A stretch of 64,000 nt of DNA. Origin: Jiella pelagia (GTDB lineage: Bacteria; Pseudomonadota; Alphaproteobacteria; Rhizobiales; Rhizobiaceae). Positions within the stretch are counted from its first letter, which is position 1. Each line of letters opens with the position of its first letter. Of this stretch, positions 30,252 to 39,408 are shown piece by piece. The notes below the pieces were generated by a model, which was given only the letters and a program-made list of their open reading frames with translations, did not search any database and was not told the origin of the DNA. The stretch lies in NCBI RefSeq assembly GCF_026898155.1, contig NZ_CP114029.1, positions 627,501-691,500 on the forward strand, given 5' to 3'. Both the position numbers and the translations under genes were made by a program.

Positions 30252-31231
30252 CAAGCGGCACTCACTTGGGCGGGATGATTGAGAGGATAATGGCAGAGCG
30301 CCTCGCCGAGGGCGGCGGGCTGGCGCGGCGGCACGATCGTGCGGCAGCGGTCGTCCGCCTTCGGGCAGCGCGGGTTGAACAGGCAGCCGTCCGGCCGGTC
30401 CCCCTGCCCCGGCACGACGCCGGGGATCGTCGGCAGCCGGGCGCCCGAAGAGCGTTCCGGGATCGCGGCGAGCAGCGCCGAGGTGTAGGGATGGTGCGGC
30501 TGGTCGAACAGCGTCGCCACCGGCTGGCGCTCCACCTGCTGGCCGGCATATTGCACGACGACCCGCTCGGCCGTCTCGGCGATCACTCCCATGTCGTGGG
30601 TGATCAGGATCATCGCCATGCCGCGCTCCTTCTGGAGATCCAGCAGGAGGTCGAGGATCTGCGCCTGGATCGTCACGTCGAGAGCCGTCGTCGGCTCGTC
30701 GGCGATGAGGAGCTTCGGTTTGCAGGCGGTCGCCATGGCAATCATCACCCGCTGGCTCATGCCGCCGGACATCTGGTGCGGAAAGGCCGACAGGCGCCGC
30801 TCGGGCTCGGGGATGCCGACCGCGTTCATCAGCTCGATCGCCCTCGCCTGGCGCGCCTTGCGGTCGAGATCGGTGTGCGCCTTCAGCGCTTCCTTGATCT
30901 GGTAGCCGACGGTGAAGCACGGATTGAGGCTCGACATCGGCTCCTGAAAGATCATGGCGACCTCGTTGCCGATGATCTTGCGACGCTCACGGCCGGACAT
31001 CTGCCGCATGTCGCGGCCCTCGAAGGCGATCTCGTCAGCGGTGACCGTGGCGGACGGCGGCAGGAGGCCCATCAGGCCGAGCATCGCCACCGACTTGCCG
31101 GAGCCGGATTCCCCGACGATGCCGAGAACTTCGCCGGGCTCGACGGTGATGTCGACGCCGTCGACGGCCTTGAATGGTCCGGAGGCGGTGTCGAAGGTGA
31201 CGGAAAGGTTGCGAAGGGAGAGAAGGGGCAT
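30251..31231 (-). CDS. dppD: Dipeptide/oligopeptide ABC transporter ATP-binding protein (DppD-like)
   Basis: The first ATPase of the importer, 326 residues. It shows Walker [12 protein letters not shown]-loop [13 protein letters not shown], signature [14 protein letters not shown] and Walker [15 protein letters not shown]. The C-terminal cysteine segment is [15 protein letters not shown]. The usual upstream neighbour would be dppC, but here about 810 bp separate them, holding a membrane-protein gene and a possible plus-strand small gene. Confidence 0.92.
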
Positions 31232-31382
31232 GATCTTACTTCAGCCGGTAAAAGAGGCTATATGGGTCATGTTGGAACATGAGACGGCGTGTGATGATTG
31301 GACCGATCAGACCGTTCGTTTGACGCAAGTCTGTAGGCGGGCCGTCGGGCCCGGCGATCGCTCGCATCGCAGGAAGGCGAAG

Positions 31383-31508
31383 ATGGCTAAACTCTACGTG
31401 CGCTTTCTCGATTGGATCCTGGACCGCATCATTGGCCCGCAGGAGAAGGGGCCGCTGCCGCCTCCCCAGCCGATCGACGGCCCTACGGGCCCGCGCCCCT
31501 TCTATTGA
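31383..31508 (+). CDS. Possible 41-residue small protein
   Basis: A short plus-strand frame preceded by AGGAAGG at a good distance. It encodes an amphipathic helix (AKLYVRFLDWILDRIIG) followed by a Pro-rich tail (PLPPPQPIDGPTGPRPFY). The composition looks protein-like. It lies opposite the dpp genes, in the gap between dppD and the one-TM protein gene. No family is known to me, so this is a candidate only. Confidence 0.4.
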   Translation: MAKLYVRFLDWILDRIIGPQEKGPLPPPQPIDGPTGPRPFY

Positions 31509-31522
31509 GGCGCCCTCTATAG

Positions 31523-32038
31523 TTAGTCCGTCCGGCTCAGGATTGCGACGACGTCCTCCGCCAGTGATTTCAAACCTTTGCGAAGCTTCAAATAGTCGTC
31601 GAACAGGCTCTGGATTCGCGCCTGCGATGCCTCGCCGGCCGCCAGCCGCCTCAGATCCTCGCCCAGCCCCTCCAGGATATCTCGCTGCCGCCCATAGCGA
31701 ACCAGCGGCTCGATGACGGGCTCCGGTAGGATGTAGATTTCCCCCACGATCGCCTCGAAGATCCGGTTCCTGCTGCCGGTCGGAATGAACGGTACTGGCT
31801 GAGCGCCTGCGGACGCCTCGGCTGCCGGTTGATCGAGGGAGATCCGATCGTAGGCTTCCAGATTGGCGAGTTCGCTCATGATCTCGGCGCGAAGCGCGAT
31901 ACGAAAGTCCCTCGCCTTCTCCCGGCGTCGCCGTTGCTCCGCCCGCAATGCCAGGCTCGCCGTCACGAACCAACCCGCAACGGTGAAGATGCCGACGATG
32001 ACCGCTGCGACGATCGCCGGGCCGATCCAGCTTCCCAT
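31523..32038 (-). CDS. Single-pass membrane protein inside the dpp operon
   Basis: A 171-residue protein starting MGSWIGPAIVAAVIVG, with one N-terminal membrane segment (about 4-27). A charged juxtamembrane stretch (RAEQRRRREKARDF) and a helical cytoplasmic domain follow. It begins six bases after the dppC stop and is followed by dppD, so it appears co-transcribed with the transporter. Such a gene is not part of standard dpp operons, and its role is unknown. Confidence 0.6.
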   Translation of the reverse strand: MGSWIGPAIVAAVIVGIFTVAGWFVTASLALRAEQRRRREKARDFRIALRAEIMSELANLEAYDRISLDQPAAEASAGAQPVPFIPTGSRNRIFEAIVGEIYILPEPVIEPLVRYGRQRDILEGLGEDLRRLAAGEASQARIQSLFDDYLKLRKGLKSLAEDVVAILSRTD

Positions 32039-32043
32039 CCATC

Positions 32044-32982
32044 TCAGCTCCGCTTCATCTTCGGATCGAGCGCGTCCCTGAGGCCGTCGCCGACGAGGTT
32101 GATGGCGAGCACGGTGACAAGGATCGCCAGTCCCGGGAATGTCACCACCCACCAGGCTCTGAGGATGAACTCGCGGGCTTCCGCGAGCATCGTGCCCCAT
32201 TCGGGCGTCGGCGGCTGGGCGCCCATGCCGAGGAAGCCCAGCGCAGCGGCGTCGAGGATGGCGTTGGAGAAGGACAGGGTCGCCTGGACGATCAGGGGCC
32301 CGAGGCAGTTCGGCAGGATGGTCACCACCATCAGCCGGAACGGCCCAGCGCCGACGACCTTGGCTGCCGTCACATATTCGCGCCGCTTCTCGGCCATCAC
32401 CGAGGCCCGCGTCAGCCGGACGAAATGCGGCTGCAGGACGAGCGCGATGGCGATCATCGCATTGGTGAGGCCCGGCCCGAGCACGGCGACGAGGACCAGC
32501 GCCAGAAGCAGCGAGGGAAACGCCAGGATGACGTCCATCACCCGCATGATGACGGTGTCGATCCAGCCGCCGTAGTAGCCGGCGACAAGGCCGACGGAGA
32601 TGCCGACCGTCACCGCCACGACGACGACGACGACGCCGATGAACAGCGAATACTGCGCGCCGAAGAGCAGCCGCGAGAGCATGTCGCGGCCGATCGCGTC
32701 GGTGCCGAGGAGGTAGTTCCAGCTGCCGCCGTCCGCCCAGACCGGCGGCACCAGCTGGGCCTGGCTGTTGGTGGCGATCGGCGAATAGGGCGCGATCAGT
32801 GGCGCGGCGATGGCGGTCGCGACGATCAGCACGAAGACCACGAGGCCGAGCACCGCGCCCTTGTTTTCGGAGAAGTAGTACCAGAATTCCTGCAGCATCT
32901 GCCGCCGGACGCTTTTCTTCGGACGGTCCGGAATGTCGGCGCCGACGCCTTCTTCGGCTTCCTGGGCTGAAATATGGCTCAT
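32044..32982 (-). CDS. dppC: Dipeptide/oligopeptide ABC transporter permease (DppC-like)
   Basis: The second permease, 312 residues. It has the OppC_N segment (EFWYYFSENKGAVLGL, about 31-46) and about six membrane spans. The cytoplasmic coupling motif is in REYVTAAKVVGAGPFRLMVVTILPN. It starts ten bases after dppB. The typical end VGDGLRDALDPKMK confirms completeness. Confidence 0.93.
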   Translation of the reverse strand: MSHISAQEAEEGVGADIPDRPKKSVRRQMLQEFWYYFSENKGAVLGLVVFVLIVATAIAAPLIAPYSPIATNSQAQLVPPVWADGGSWNYLLGTDAIGRDMLSRLLFGAQYSLFIGVVVVVVAVTVGISVGLVAGYYGGWIDTVIMRVMDVILAFPSLLLALVLVAVLGPGLTNAMIAIALVLQPHFVRLTRASVMAEKRREYVTAAKVVGAGPFRLMVVTILPNCLGPLIVQATLSFSNAILDAAALGFLGMGAQPPTPEWGTMLAEAREFILRAWWVVTFPGLAILVTVLAINLVGDGLRDALDPKMKRS

Positions 32983-32992
32983 GTCGGTCTCC

Positions 32993-34000
32993 TCACCCGG
33001 CCCTGACGCGCGGATTGATGACCCCGTAGAGGAGGTCGACCGCCAGATTGACGAACATGATGATCATCGCGATCAGGAGCAGACCGCCCTGGACGACCGG
33101 GTAGTCCCGGCGGAACACGCTGTCGACCATCCACTTGCCGATGCCGGGCCAGGAGAAGATCGATTCGGTCAGGATCGCGCCGGCCATCAGCACGCCGACC
33201 TGCAGGCCGATGGTGGTGACGACGGGGATCAGCGCGTTCCTGAGCGCATGGACGCCGACGACGCGGGATTTCGCCAGGCCCTTGGCCCTCGCCGTGCGCA
33301 CATAGTCCTCGCCGAGAACCTCGAGCATTGCCGAGCGGGTCTGCCGGGCGATAACGGCGAGCGGGATGGTCGCCAGCACGATCGACGGCAGGATCAGATG
33401 CGACAGAGCCGAGGTGAACGCCCCCTTCTGGCCGGACAGGAGCGAGTCGATCAGCATGAACCCGGTGACCTGGGGAAAATAGAACAGCAGCGAGATGCGC
33501 CCCGAAACCGGCGTCCATTGGAGAATGCCGGAAAAGAAGATGATCAGCAGCAGCCCCCACCAGAAGATCGGCATGGAATAGCCGACGAGCGCCGCCCCCA
33601 TCACCGACTGGTCGAACCAGGAGCCGCGCTTGACCGCGGCGAAGACGCCGGCCGGCACGCCCAGGAAGACGGCGATGATGATCGCGCAGAGCGACAGTTC
33701 CAGCGTCGCCGGAAAGAGGGTGAAGAACTCGTCCGCGACGCCCCGCTTGGTGACGATCGAGGTGCCGAAATCGCCCTGCAGCAGCCCCCAGAGATAGGAG
33801 AGATACTGCATCACCAGCGGCCGGTCGAAGCCCAGCTGCTGCATGAGCGCGGCGTGGCGCTCGGGCGAGACGACCCGCTCGCCGGCAAGCATCTGGACGG
33901 GATCGCCGGGCAGGAGCCGGATGAAGGCGAAGGCGACGATCGAGACGCCGATGAAAGTCGGAATCAGGACCGCGATGCGCGAGAGAAGGAAGCGCTGCAT
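32993..34000 (-). CDS. dppB: Dipeptide/oligopeptide ABC transporter permease (DppB-like)
   Basis: The first permease, 335 residues. The N-terminal MQRFLLSRIAVLIPTFIGVS is typical of DppB/OppB. The motif RLLPGDPVQMLAGE, six membrane spans and the coupling segment EDYVRTARAKGLAKSRVVG are all present. The family end VDLLYGVINPRVR is intact. The HAD phosphatase gene lies 65 bp upstream. Confidence 0.94.
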   Translation of the reverse strand: MQRFLLSRIAVLIPTFIGVSIVAFAFIRLLPGDPVQMLAGERVVSPERHAALMQQLGFDRPLVMQYLSYLWGLLQGDFGTSIVTKRGVADEFFTLFPATLELSLCAIIIAVFLGVPAGVFAAVKRGSWFDQSVMGAALVGYSMPIFWWGLLLIIFFSGILQWTPVSGRISLLFYFPQVTGFMLIDSLLSGQKGAFTSALSHLILPSIVLATIPLAVIARQTRSAMLEVLGEDYVRTARAKGLAKSRVVGVHALRNALIPVVTTIGLQVGVLMAGAILTESIFSWPGIGKWMVDSVFRRDYPVVQGGLLLIAMIIMFVNLAVDLLYGVINPRVRAG

Positions 34001-34065
34001 GGTGCCCCTCAGGTCAGGTCGAGTTGTTTGTTTGAGGCCGGCCTTGATGGCCGGTCCTTGGTCGT

Positions 34066-34915
34066 TCAGTCGTCCCGCCCGATCCGGCGGAGCCCGATGC
34101 GGGAGGCGAGCGAGCGCACGGCGTGGGCAAGGACTTCGAACAGCGGCTCGCCGTCCTCATAGCTCGGCGGAGCCAGCGCGTCCGGTCGCTGGGCTTCAAG
34201 CATCTCGTCCGTCGCCGAGAACTCGCCGTCACGGGAAACCGCAATGGCAAAGCCACCCTTCTCGCGGACGAAGCCGAAGGCCTGGAGGTCCGAAGCGCCG
34301 TCGCCAACATAGATCAGTTGGTCCGGCGGGACACGCAGATTTGCCTCCGGCGTCTCCGCCTCGGTGCGAGACGGGGCGTTCGAACCGCCCAGATCGATCC
34401 CCTTGGCGAGCGCTTGGAGATAGCGAACCTTCTCGGGATGGGAAATCGTCTTCTTGACGCCCCGCACCGCCCCGTCGTCACCGATGTCGAAGGCCGATCC
34501 GTAGCGCAGGTCGAAAACCGGCGCGACGGGGTGGGCGGAAAACACATCGAGATAGCCGGCCGAGACGATGGCGAATTCGAGGCTCGACCGACGGATCGAC
34601 CGTGCGGGCGACGGCGCGTAGTCGCTCCGGCATGGTCTCGGCGCCGGGGAAGCCCTTCGTCGATCGGCCGGCTTCCTGCACGTCGGCGAGCGTGACGGAC
34701 TTGCCCGCTGACACGCACATCCGCCGAAGCCCCTCGAACTTCGCCAGAATTTCGTCCCACCCTGCCTCGCTCAGCGGACGCATGTGATGCGACTTCCACT
34801 CGTCGACATCGAACCCCTTGAGGACGACGAGGCGCTCGAACGAGTCCTCGGCAAGCGTCCAGTCGAAGTCGAAGGCGAGCAGGATCTTTCGGGTAAACGG
34901 ATGGGTCGCCGTCAT
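34066..34915 (-). CDS. HAD-superfamily phosphatase (frameshifted in this sequence)
   Basis: A phosphoserine-phosphatase-like HAD hydrolase. The N-terminal part has the nucleophile motif FDFDWTLAED (about residues 14-23). The frame then breaks at 34578-34586, where the plus strand reads CGAGGCTCG with one extra base. Removing it joins SVELEFAIVSAGYLDVFSA, including the motif II Ser, to the rest. That part ends with the motif IV YVGDGASDLQAFGF. The repaired protein has 282 residues. The gene sits between dppA and dppB, so it is probably co-transcribed with the transporter. The substrate is unknown. The break is at the same 9-mer as in three other genes here and is probably not real. Confidence 0.8.
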
Positions 34916-34940
34916 GGTGATCAGGCTCTTTCAAATCGAG

Positions 34941-34964
34941 AAGGGGCGGCCGATGCCGCCCCTT
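34941..34964 (-). terminator. Hairpin after dppA
   Basis: AAGGGGCGGC (34941-34950) pairs perfectly with GCCGCCCCTT (34955-34964) around a 4-base loop, between dppA and the HAD gene on the minus strand. The T-tract after it is poor, so partial attenuation or mRNA protection after the binding-protein gene is more likely than full termination. Confidence 0.6.
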
Positions 34965-34992
34965 CCTGCAAGATCATGGCAGAGCGAACCGC

Positions 34993-36588
34993 TTACTGTT
35001 CGATGTCGACGTCGTCGAACCGGTGATAGCCAAGCGGATCCTGATAGAAGTTCTTCACCGACTTCTGCATCGGCATGAACACCGTCGAATGGTCGATGGT
35101 CAGCCAGGGCGCCTTCTCCTTGAAGATCACCTGGGCCTGTTCGTAGAGTTTGGTGCGCTCGGCCTGGTCCGACGTCGTCTTGGCCTTCTTGACCAGGGCG
35201 TCGAACTCCTCGTCGCACCACTGGGCGCGGTTGTTGCCGCCGACGGCTTCACAGCCGAGCAGCGTGTCGAGGAAGTTGTCCGGATCGCCATTGTCGCCGG
35301 TCCAGCCGAGCATCGCGGCGCCGTCGCGGTCCTTGGCCTTGGATTTTTCCAGATACTCGCCCCACTCGTAGGAGACGATCTCGGCCGAGACGCCGACCTT
35401 CTGGAGATCCGCCTGCATCAGCTCGGCTGCGCGCCGGGCGTTGAGCATGTAGGGCCGCGAGACCGGCATCGCCCAGATCTTCATCGAGAGGTTCTCGACG
35501 CCGGCGTCCTTGAGCATCTGCTGGGACTTCTCCGGATCATACGGATCGTCCTGGACGGCATCGTTGTAGGACCACATCGTCGGCGGGATGGGGTTCTTGG
35601 CCGGCACCGCCGCGCCCTGGAACACCGCGTCGATGATCGCCTGCTTGTTGATCGCCATGTTGAGGGCCTTGCGGACCTCGACCTGATCGAACGGCGCCTG
35701 GGTGGTGTTGTAGGCGAGATAGGCGACGTTCAGCCCTTCCTGGCTCGGCACTTCGAGGTTCGGATCGCTCTTCAGCGCCTCGACGTCGGCCGCGTTTGGA
35801 TAGGGGAAGATCTGGCACTCGTTGGCCTTGAGCTTCTGCGCCCGCACCGACGCGTCGGTGGTGATGGCGAAGATCAGGTCGTCGATCGGCTGCTTGCCCT
35901 TGAAGTAGTCCGGATTGGCCTTGTAGCGGATGACCGCATCCGGCTGGTAGGCGACGAACTGGAACGGCCCGGTGCCGAGCGGCTGCTGGTTCAGCGTCGC
36001 CTCGTTGCCGGCCTCGGCGAGGCTGTCGGCATATTCCTTCGACATGATCGAGGCGAAGTCCATCGCGAGATCGGCGAGGAACGGCGCTTCCGGCCGGTTC
36101 AGCGTGAACTTGACGGTCAGGTCGTCGACCTTTTCGATCGACTTGATCAGGTCAGGAAAGCCCATGCCGCTGGCATATTCCCAGCTCGCGCCGGGAACGT
36201 ACTGGTTCCAGGGATTGTCGCTCTTCAGCTGGCGCTCGAACGAATAGATCACGTCGTCGGCGTTCAGCGTGCGGGTCGGCGTGAAGAAGTCCGTGGTCTG
36301 GAACTTCACGTCAGGCCGGAGCTGGAAGGTGTATTCCGTGCCATCCTCGGAGATCTCCCAGGATTCGGCCAGACCCGGCTCGGTCTCGGTAGAGCCGTGC
36401 TTGAACTCGACGAGACGGTTGTAGACCGTGCGCGAGGACGCATCAAAGGTCGTGCCGGCGGTGTAGAGTGCCGGGTCGAAACCTTCCGGCGAAGCCTCGG
36501 AACAATAGACGAGCGTCTTGGCCGACGCCGCCGAGCCGAGGGCCAGGGTCAGGGCCGTCGCGGCGAGAAGCCGGGTCAGGGAATTCAT
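34993..36588 (-). CDS. dppA: Dipeptide/oligopeptide ABC transporter substrate-binding protein (DppA-like)
   Basis: A 531-residue periplasmic binding protein of the SBP_bac_5 family. A signal peptide ends GSAASA (about 23). The mature start TLVYCSEASPEGFDPALYTAGTT is characteristic of DppA. The family signatures AESWEISEDGTEYTFQLRPDVKF and the C-terminal HSTVFMPMQKSVKNFYQDPLG are clear. It is the first gene of the minus-strand operon. Dipeptide uptake is the best guess for substrate; haem or delta-aminolaevulinate cannot be excluded. Confidence 0.93.
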   Translation of the reverse strand: MNSLTRLLAATALTLALGSAASAKTLVYCSEASPEGFDPALYTAGTTFDASSRTVYNRLVEFKHGSTETEPGLAESWEISEDGTEYTFQLRPDVKFQTTDFFTPTRTLNADDVIYSFERQLKSDNPWNQYVPGASWEYASGMGFPDLIKSIEKVDDLTVKFTLNRPEAPFLADLAMDFASIMSKEYADSLAEAGNEATLNQQPLGTGPFQFVAYQPDAVIRYKANPDYFKGKQPIDDLIFAITTDASVRAQKLKANECQIFPYPNAADVEALKSDPNLEVPSQEGLNVAYLAYNTTQAPFDQVEVRKALNMAINKQAIIDAVFQGAAVPAKNPIPPTMWSYNDAVQDDPYDPEKSQQMLKDAGVENLSMKIWAMPVSRPYMLNARRAAELMQADLQKVGVSAEIVSYEWGEYLEKSKAKDRDGAAMLGWTGDNGDPDNFLDTLLGCEAVGGNNRAQWCDEEFDALVKKAKTTSDQAERTKLYEQAQVIFKEKAPWLTIDHSTVFMPMQKSVKNFYQDPLGYHRFDDVDIEQ

Positions 36589-36690
36589 TCAGCATGCCTC
36601 CTGTCAGGATGGGGCGGATCTTTTCGTCCGCTCACTGAGTCCCCATCCGACAGCTTTTGATTGTCGAAGGCAAGCACGATTTTTGACCAT

Positions 36691-37848
36691 TCATTCAAAA
36701 ACGATGCGCGGAGCCGGCGAATTGGGGCCTTTCCGCTCGAGTTCCGCCAGCACTCTCGCGGCGATATCGCGATAAGCGGCGGCATGCGGCCCGTCCGGAT
36801 CGGTCGCAACGACCGGCCGGCCGGCATCGGAGCTTTCGCGAATCGCCATCTCGATCGGCACCTCGCCAAGGAATGGCACGCCGAGCCGCGTCGCCTCGTT
36901 CCTGGCGCCGCCATGTCCGAAGATGTCGTAGCGATTGCCGGTGTCGGGAGCGACGAAGTAGCTCATATTCTCGACGATGCCGAGCACGGGAACGTCGACC
37001 TTCTGGAACATCGCCAGACCCTTGCGCGCGTCGATCAGCGCCAGATCCTGCGGGGTCGAGACGATGACGGCGCCGGCGAGCGGCACCTGCTGTGCCATGG
37101 TCAACTGGGCATCGCCGGTGCCGGGCGGCATGTCGACGACGAGAACATCAAGCTCGCCCCATTCGACTTCGCGCATCATCTGGGTCAACGCCGACATCAC
37201 CATCGGGCCGCGCCAGATCATCGGGGTTTCTTCGTCGACCATCAGCCCCATCGACATCGCCTTCAGCCCATAGGCCTCAAGCGGCACGATGGTGCGCCCG
37301 CCGCTCGTCTTCGGCTTGTCCTTGAGGCCGAGAAGCCGCGGGATCGAGGGGCCGTAGACGTCGGCGTCGAGGATGCCGACCCTCAAGCCGAGGGCGGCAA
37401 GGCCGAGCGCGAGGTTGACAGCCGTGGTCGACTTGCCGACGCCGCCCTTGCCCGATGCGACGGCGATGATCCGTTCGACACCTGGAATCCCGGGCTTCGC
37501 CGCTGGCGGCCTGCCCGCCGGCGCCGGTCGCGGCGCTCCTCGCGCGGGCTGCGGTGGCTGCGGCGGCGCCGAATTGCGGGGGGCTGAGCTTGCGGCGGTC
37601 TTTTCCGCCGTCAGCGCCACCATTGCCTTCGAGATGCCGTCGATCTTGACGACCGCCCCTTCGATATTCCGGCAGAACGGCTCGAAGCGCTGGGCTTCGG
37701 CAGCGGGCACGGTCAGCGAGAAGAAGGCCTTGCCGTCGGCGATGAAGATATCGGAGACGATGCCGCGCGAGACGACGTCGACCCCGCCGTCCGGCGGCGT
37801 CATCTGCCGCAGGACGTCGAGGATGCGCGTCTTCAGATCATCGGTCAA
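36691..37848 (-). CDS. apbC: Mrp/ApbC-type iron-sulfur carrier ATPase
   Basis: A P-loop NTPase of the Mrp/NBP35 family that carries and delivers Fe-S clusters. It has an N-terminal MIP18/DUF59 domain (about 1-80), a Pro/Ala-rich linker and the deviant Walker A ASGKGGVGKSTT. The ATPase core follows (LDADVYGPSIPRLLG, DVLVVDMPPGTGDAQL, GIVENMSYF). The CxxC often found after this segment is replaced (YFVAPDTGNRYDIFG), so the usual cluster-binding cysteines seem absent. The start is taken as TTG 37848, with GGAG upstream; a GTG at 37863 is possible. It is divergent from the HugZ gene. Confidence 0.9.
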   Translation of the reverse strand: MTDDLKTRILDVLRQMTPPDGGVDVVSRGIVSDIFIADGKAFFSLTVPAAEAQRFEPFCRNIEGAVVKIDGISKAMVALTAEKTAASSAPRNSAPPQPPQPARGAPRPAPAGRPPAAKPGIPGVERIIAVASGKGGVGKSTTAVNLALGLAALGLRVGILDADVYGPSIPRLLGLKDKPKTSGGRTIVPLEAYGLKAMSMGLMVDEETPMIWRGPMVMSALTQMMREVEWGELDVLVVDMPPGTGDAQLTMAQQVPLAGAVIVSTPQDLALIDARKGLAMFQKVDVPVLGIVENMSYFVAPDTGNRYDIFGHGGARNEATRLGVPFLGEVPIEMAIRESSDAGRPVVATDPDGPHAAAYRDIAARVLAELERKGPNSPAPRIVFE

Positions 37849-38071
37849 AACCTGGAACTCCACGAATGTCGAACATTTTTCGGCCAGATATCGCGCCCTG
37901 CCCGCTCGTCCAAGAAAAACCTTCTCGCGAGCACCGGCCAAAGGAGGGGATCGCCTCCCCGCGGCCGTTGACTTTGCCGCATGTTGAGGCTCGCATGGGT
38001 CGGGTCGCAGAGCCCCCTGAACCGGGATCCTCGCCGCAAGACCACGAGAAAAAGGGAGTGTCGGCAAAGCC

Positions 38072-38842
38072 ATGGACGAGCGGATCGGAAACGGCGTCGA
38101 GGTTTCGCAACAACTCGCGCGCAACATACTTCAGCCGGTCGACGAGGATGCCCGGCTTCTTGCTCGCATGCTCCTGCGTCCCGCCAGGGATGCCTCACTC
38201 GCAGTCCTGCGGCCGAAGGACGGCTGGCCGGCAGCCAGTCGGGCCTTGGTCGCGACGGACTTCATCGGCCGGCCGATCATTCTGGTATCCGGGCTTTCGC
38301 TTCATGCCGGAGCGCTCGAGGCCGACCCGCGCTGTTCGCTGCTCGTCGGCCGGAGCGGCAAGGGTGATCCCCTCGCCCATCCGCGCATGACGGTCTTTGC
38401 CACGGCTCGTCCGATCGCAAAGGATTCAGGCGAGGCGGACGCTGCCTGCGAGCGTTTCCTTTCCCGCCATCCCAAAGCCGAACTCTATGTCGACTTTCCC
38501 GACTTCCGCTTTCTCTGCCTCGAGGCAGAGAGTGCCGCCCTCAACGGCGGTTTCGCCAAGGCCTTCGAGCTGGCGCCATCAGACCTCCTCGACGAGCCGA
38601 TCGACGATCTTTCTGCCTCGGCGATCCGCGCCCGTGACCACATGAACGAAGACCACGGTGACGCAATCGACGCGCTGGCAGCGATGAACGGCGAAGATGG
38701 CAACGGATGGAAGATCGCGACGGCCGATCGACGCGGATTCGAGATCATCAAAGGGGATCGGCTCGACAGGATCGAGTTCAATTCCGACCCGGTTGGCGAA
38801 GGCGGCTACAGAAAAGCGTTTGTGGAACTCGTCCGGGAATAG
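38072..38842 (+). CDS. HugZ-family (pyridoxamine 5'-phosphate oxidase-like fold) protein
   Basis: A 256-residue protein with an N-terminal split-barrel flavin/haem-binding domain (ARMLLRPARDASLAVL; ATDFIGRPIILVSGLSLHAGALEADPRCSLLVG). The C-terminal DUF2470-type domain carries ARDHMNEDHGDAIDAL, whose His residues bind haem iron in characterised HugZ haem oxygenases. Either haem degradation or a flavin-dependent role fits. It is monocistronic and divergent from the mrp gene. Confidence 0.85.
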   Translation: MDERIGNGVEVSQQLARNILQPVDEDARLLARMLLRPARDASLAVLRPKDGWPAASRALVATDFIGRPIILVSGLSLHAGALEADPRCSLLVGRSGKGDPLAHPRMTVFATARPIAKDSGEADAACERFLSRHPKAELYVDFPDFRFLCLEAESAALNGGFAKAFELAPSDLLDEPIDDLSASAIRARDHMNEDHGDAIDALAAMNGEDGNGWKIATADRRGFEIIKGDRLDRIEFNSDPVGEGGYRKAFVELVRE

Positions 38843-38913
38843 GCAACACCATCGCCGTCGCCTGTTGCATCCTCAAAAAGCGGCGCGGAGCCTCTACGGG
38901 AAACGCAAAAATC

Positions 38914-39216
38914 TCAGGCGTCGTAGCCATCCGGGCAGTTGGCGATGAAGCGGCGGCTGCTGCCGGCCCGTTGATAGACGCATTGACCGGGCGCATTTGC
39001 CGCCAGCCCGAGCACGAAATCTCCGGCCTCGACCGTCGGTTCAGGGATCTGTCCCGACTGATAGCGGACAGTCTCGGCATTTTCGAGACCGAACACCGCT
39101 CCGAAGACCGGCGGCAGCGGCCCGCTGGTACAGCCGGCCACGAACACCAGTGAGATGATCGCCGCGGCCGTGCTACGATCCCGCTTCGGCAGGGATACCC
39201 GTGCAAACTTATGCAC
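38914..39216 (-). CDS. Small predicted lipoprotein with CPDGY tail
   Basis: A 100-residue protein when started at GTG 39216. The hydrophobic leader ends in the lipobox VAGC (Cys about 29). The mature domain ends QCVYQRAG through NCPDGYDA. The frame is open further upstream to 39375, so the start is uncertain. Its C-terminus (Cys, Tyr, then CPxGY) resembles that of the glycine-zipper lipoprotein encoded next door, suggesting a shared C-terminal module. Function unknown. Confidence 0.55.
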   Translation of the reverse strand: MHKFARVSLPKRDRSTAAAIISLVFVAGCTSGPLPPVFGAVFGLENAETVRYQSGQIPEPTVEAGDFVLGLAANAPGQCVYQRAGSSRRFIANCPDGYDA

Positions 39217-39328
39217 TACTGCCCCCACGAAACCGGAAACCGGGCGGCGGAAGCAAGATCGCGCATCCTTCAAAGAGACCTCATCGCCGGTTGCCATCGC
39301 TGCCGTTCTCGCCATCTTTATCCATAAA

Positions 39329-39353
39329 AAACCCCGCCTCGTCGGCGGGGTTT
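39329..39353 (-). terminator. Rho-independent terminator of the glycine-zipper lipoprotein gene
   Basis: AAACCCCGCC (39329-39338) pairs with GGCGGGGTTT (39344-39353). On the minus strand the stem is followed by a run of six T, a strong terminator 56 bases after the stop codon. Confidence 0.85.
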
Positions 39354-39408
39354 CCGTCATTGCGCTATACCTCACCTACGCTTGTCGTCCGCGCGGCAAT
39401 GAAGAGGA

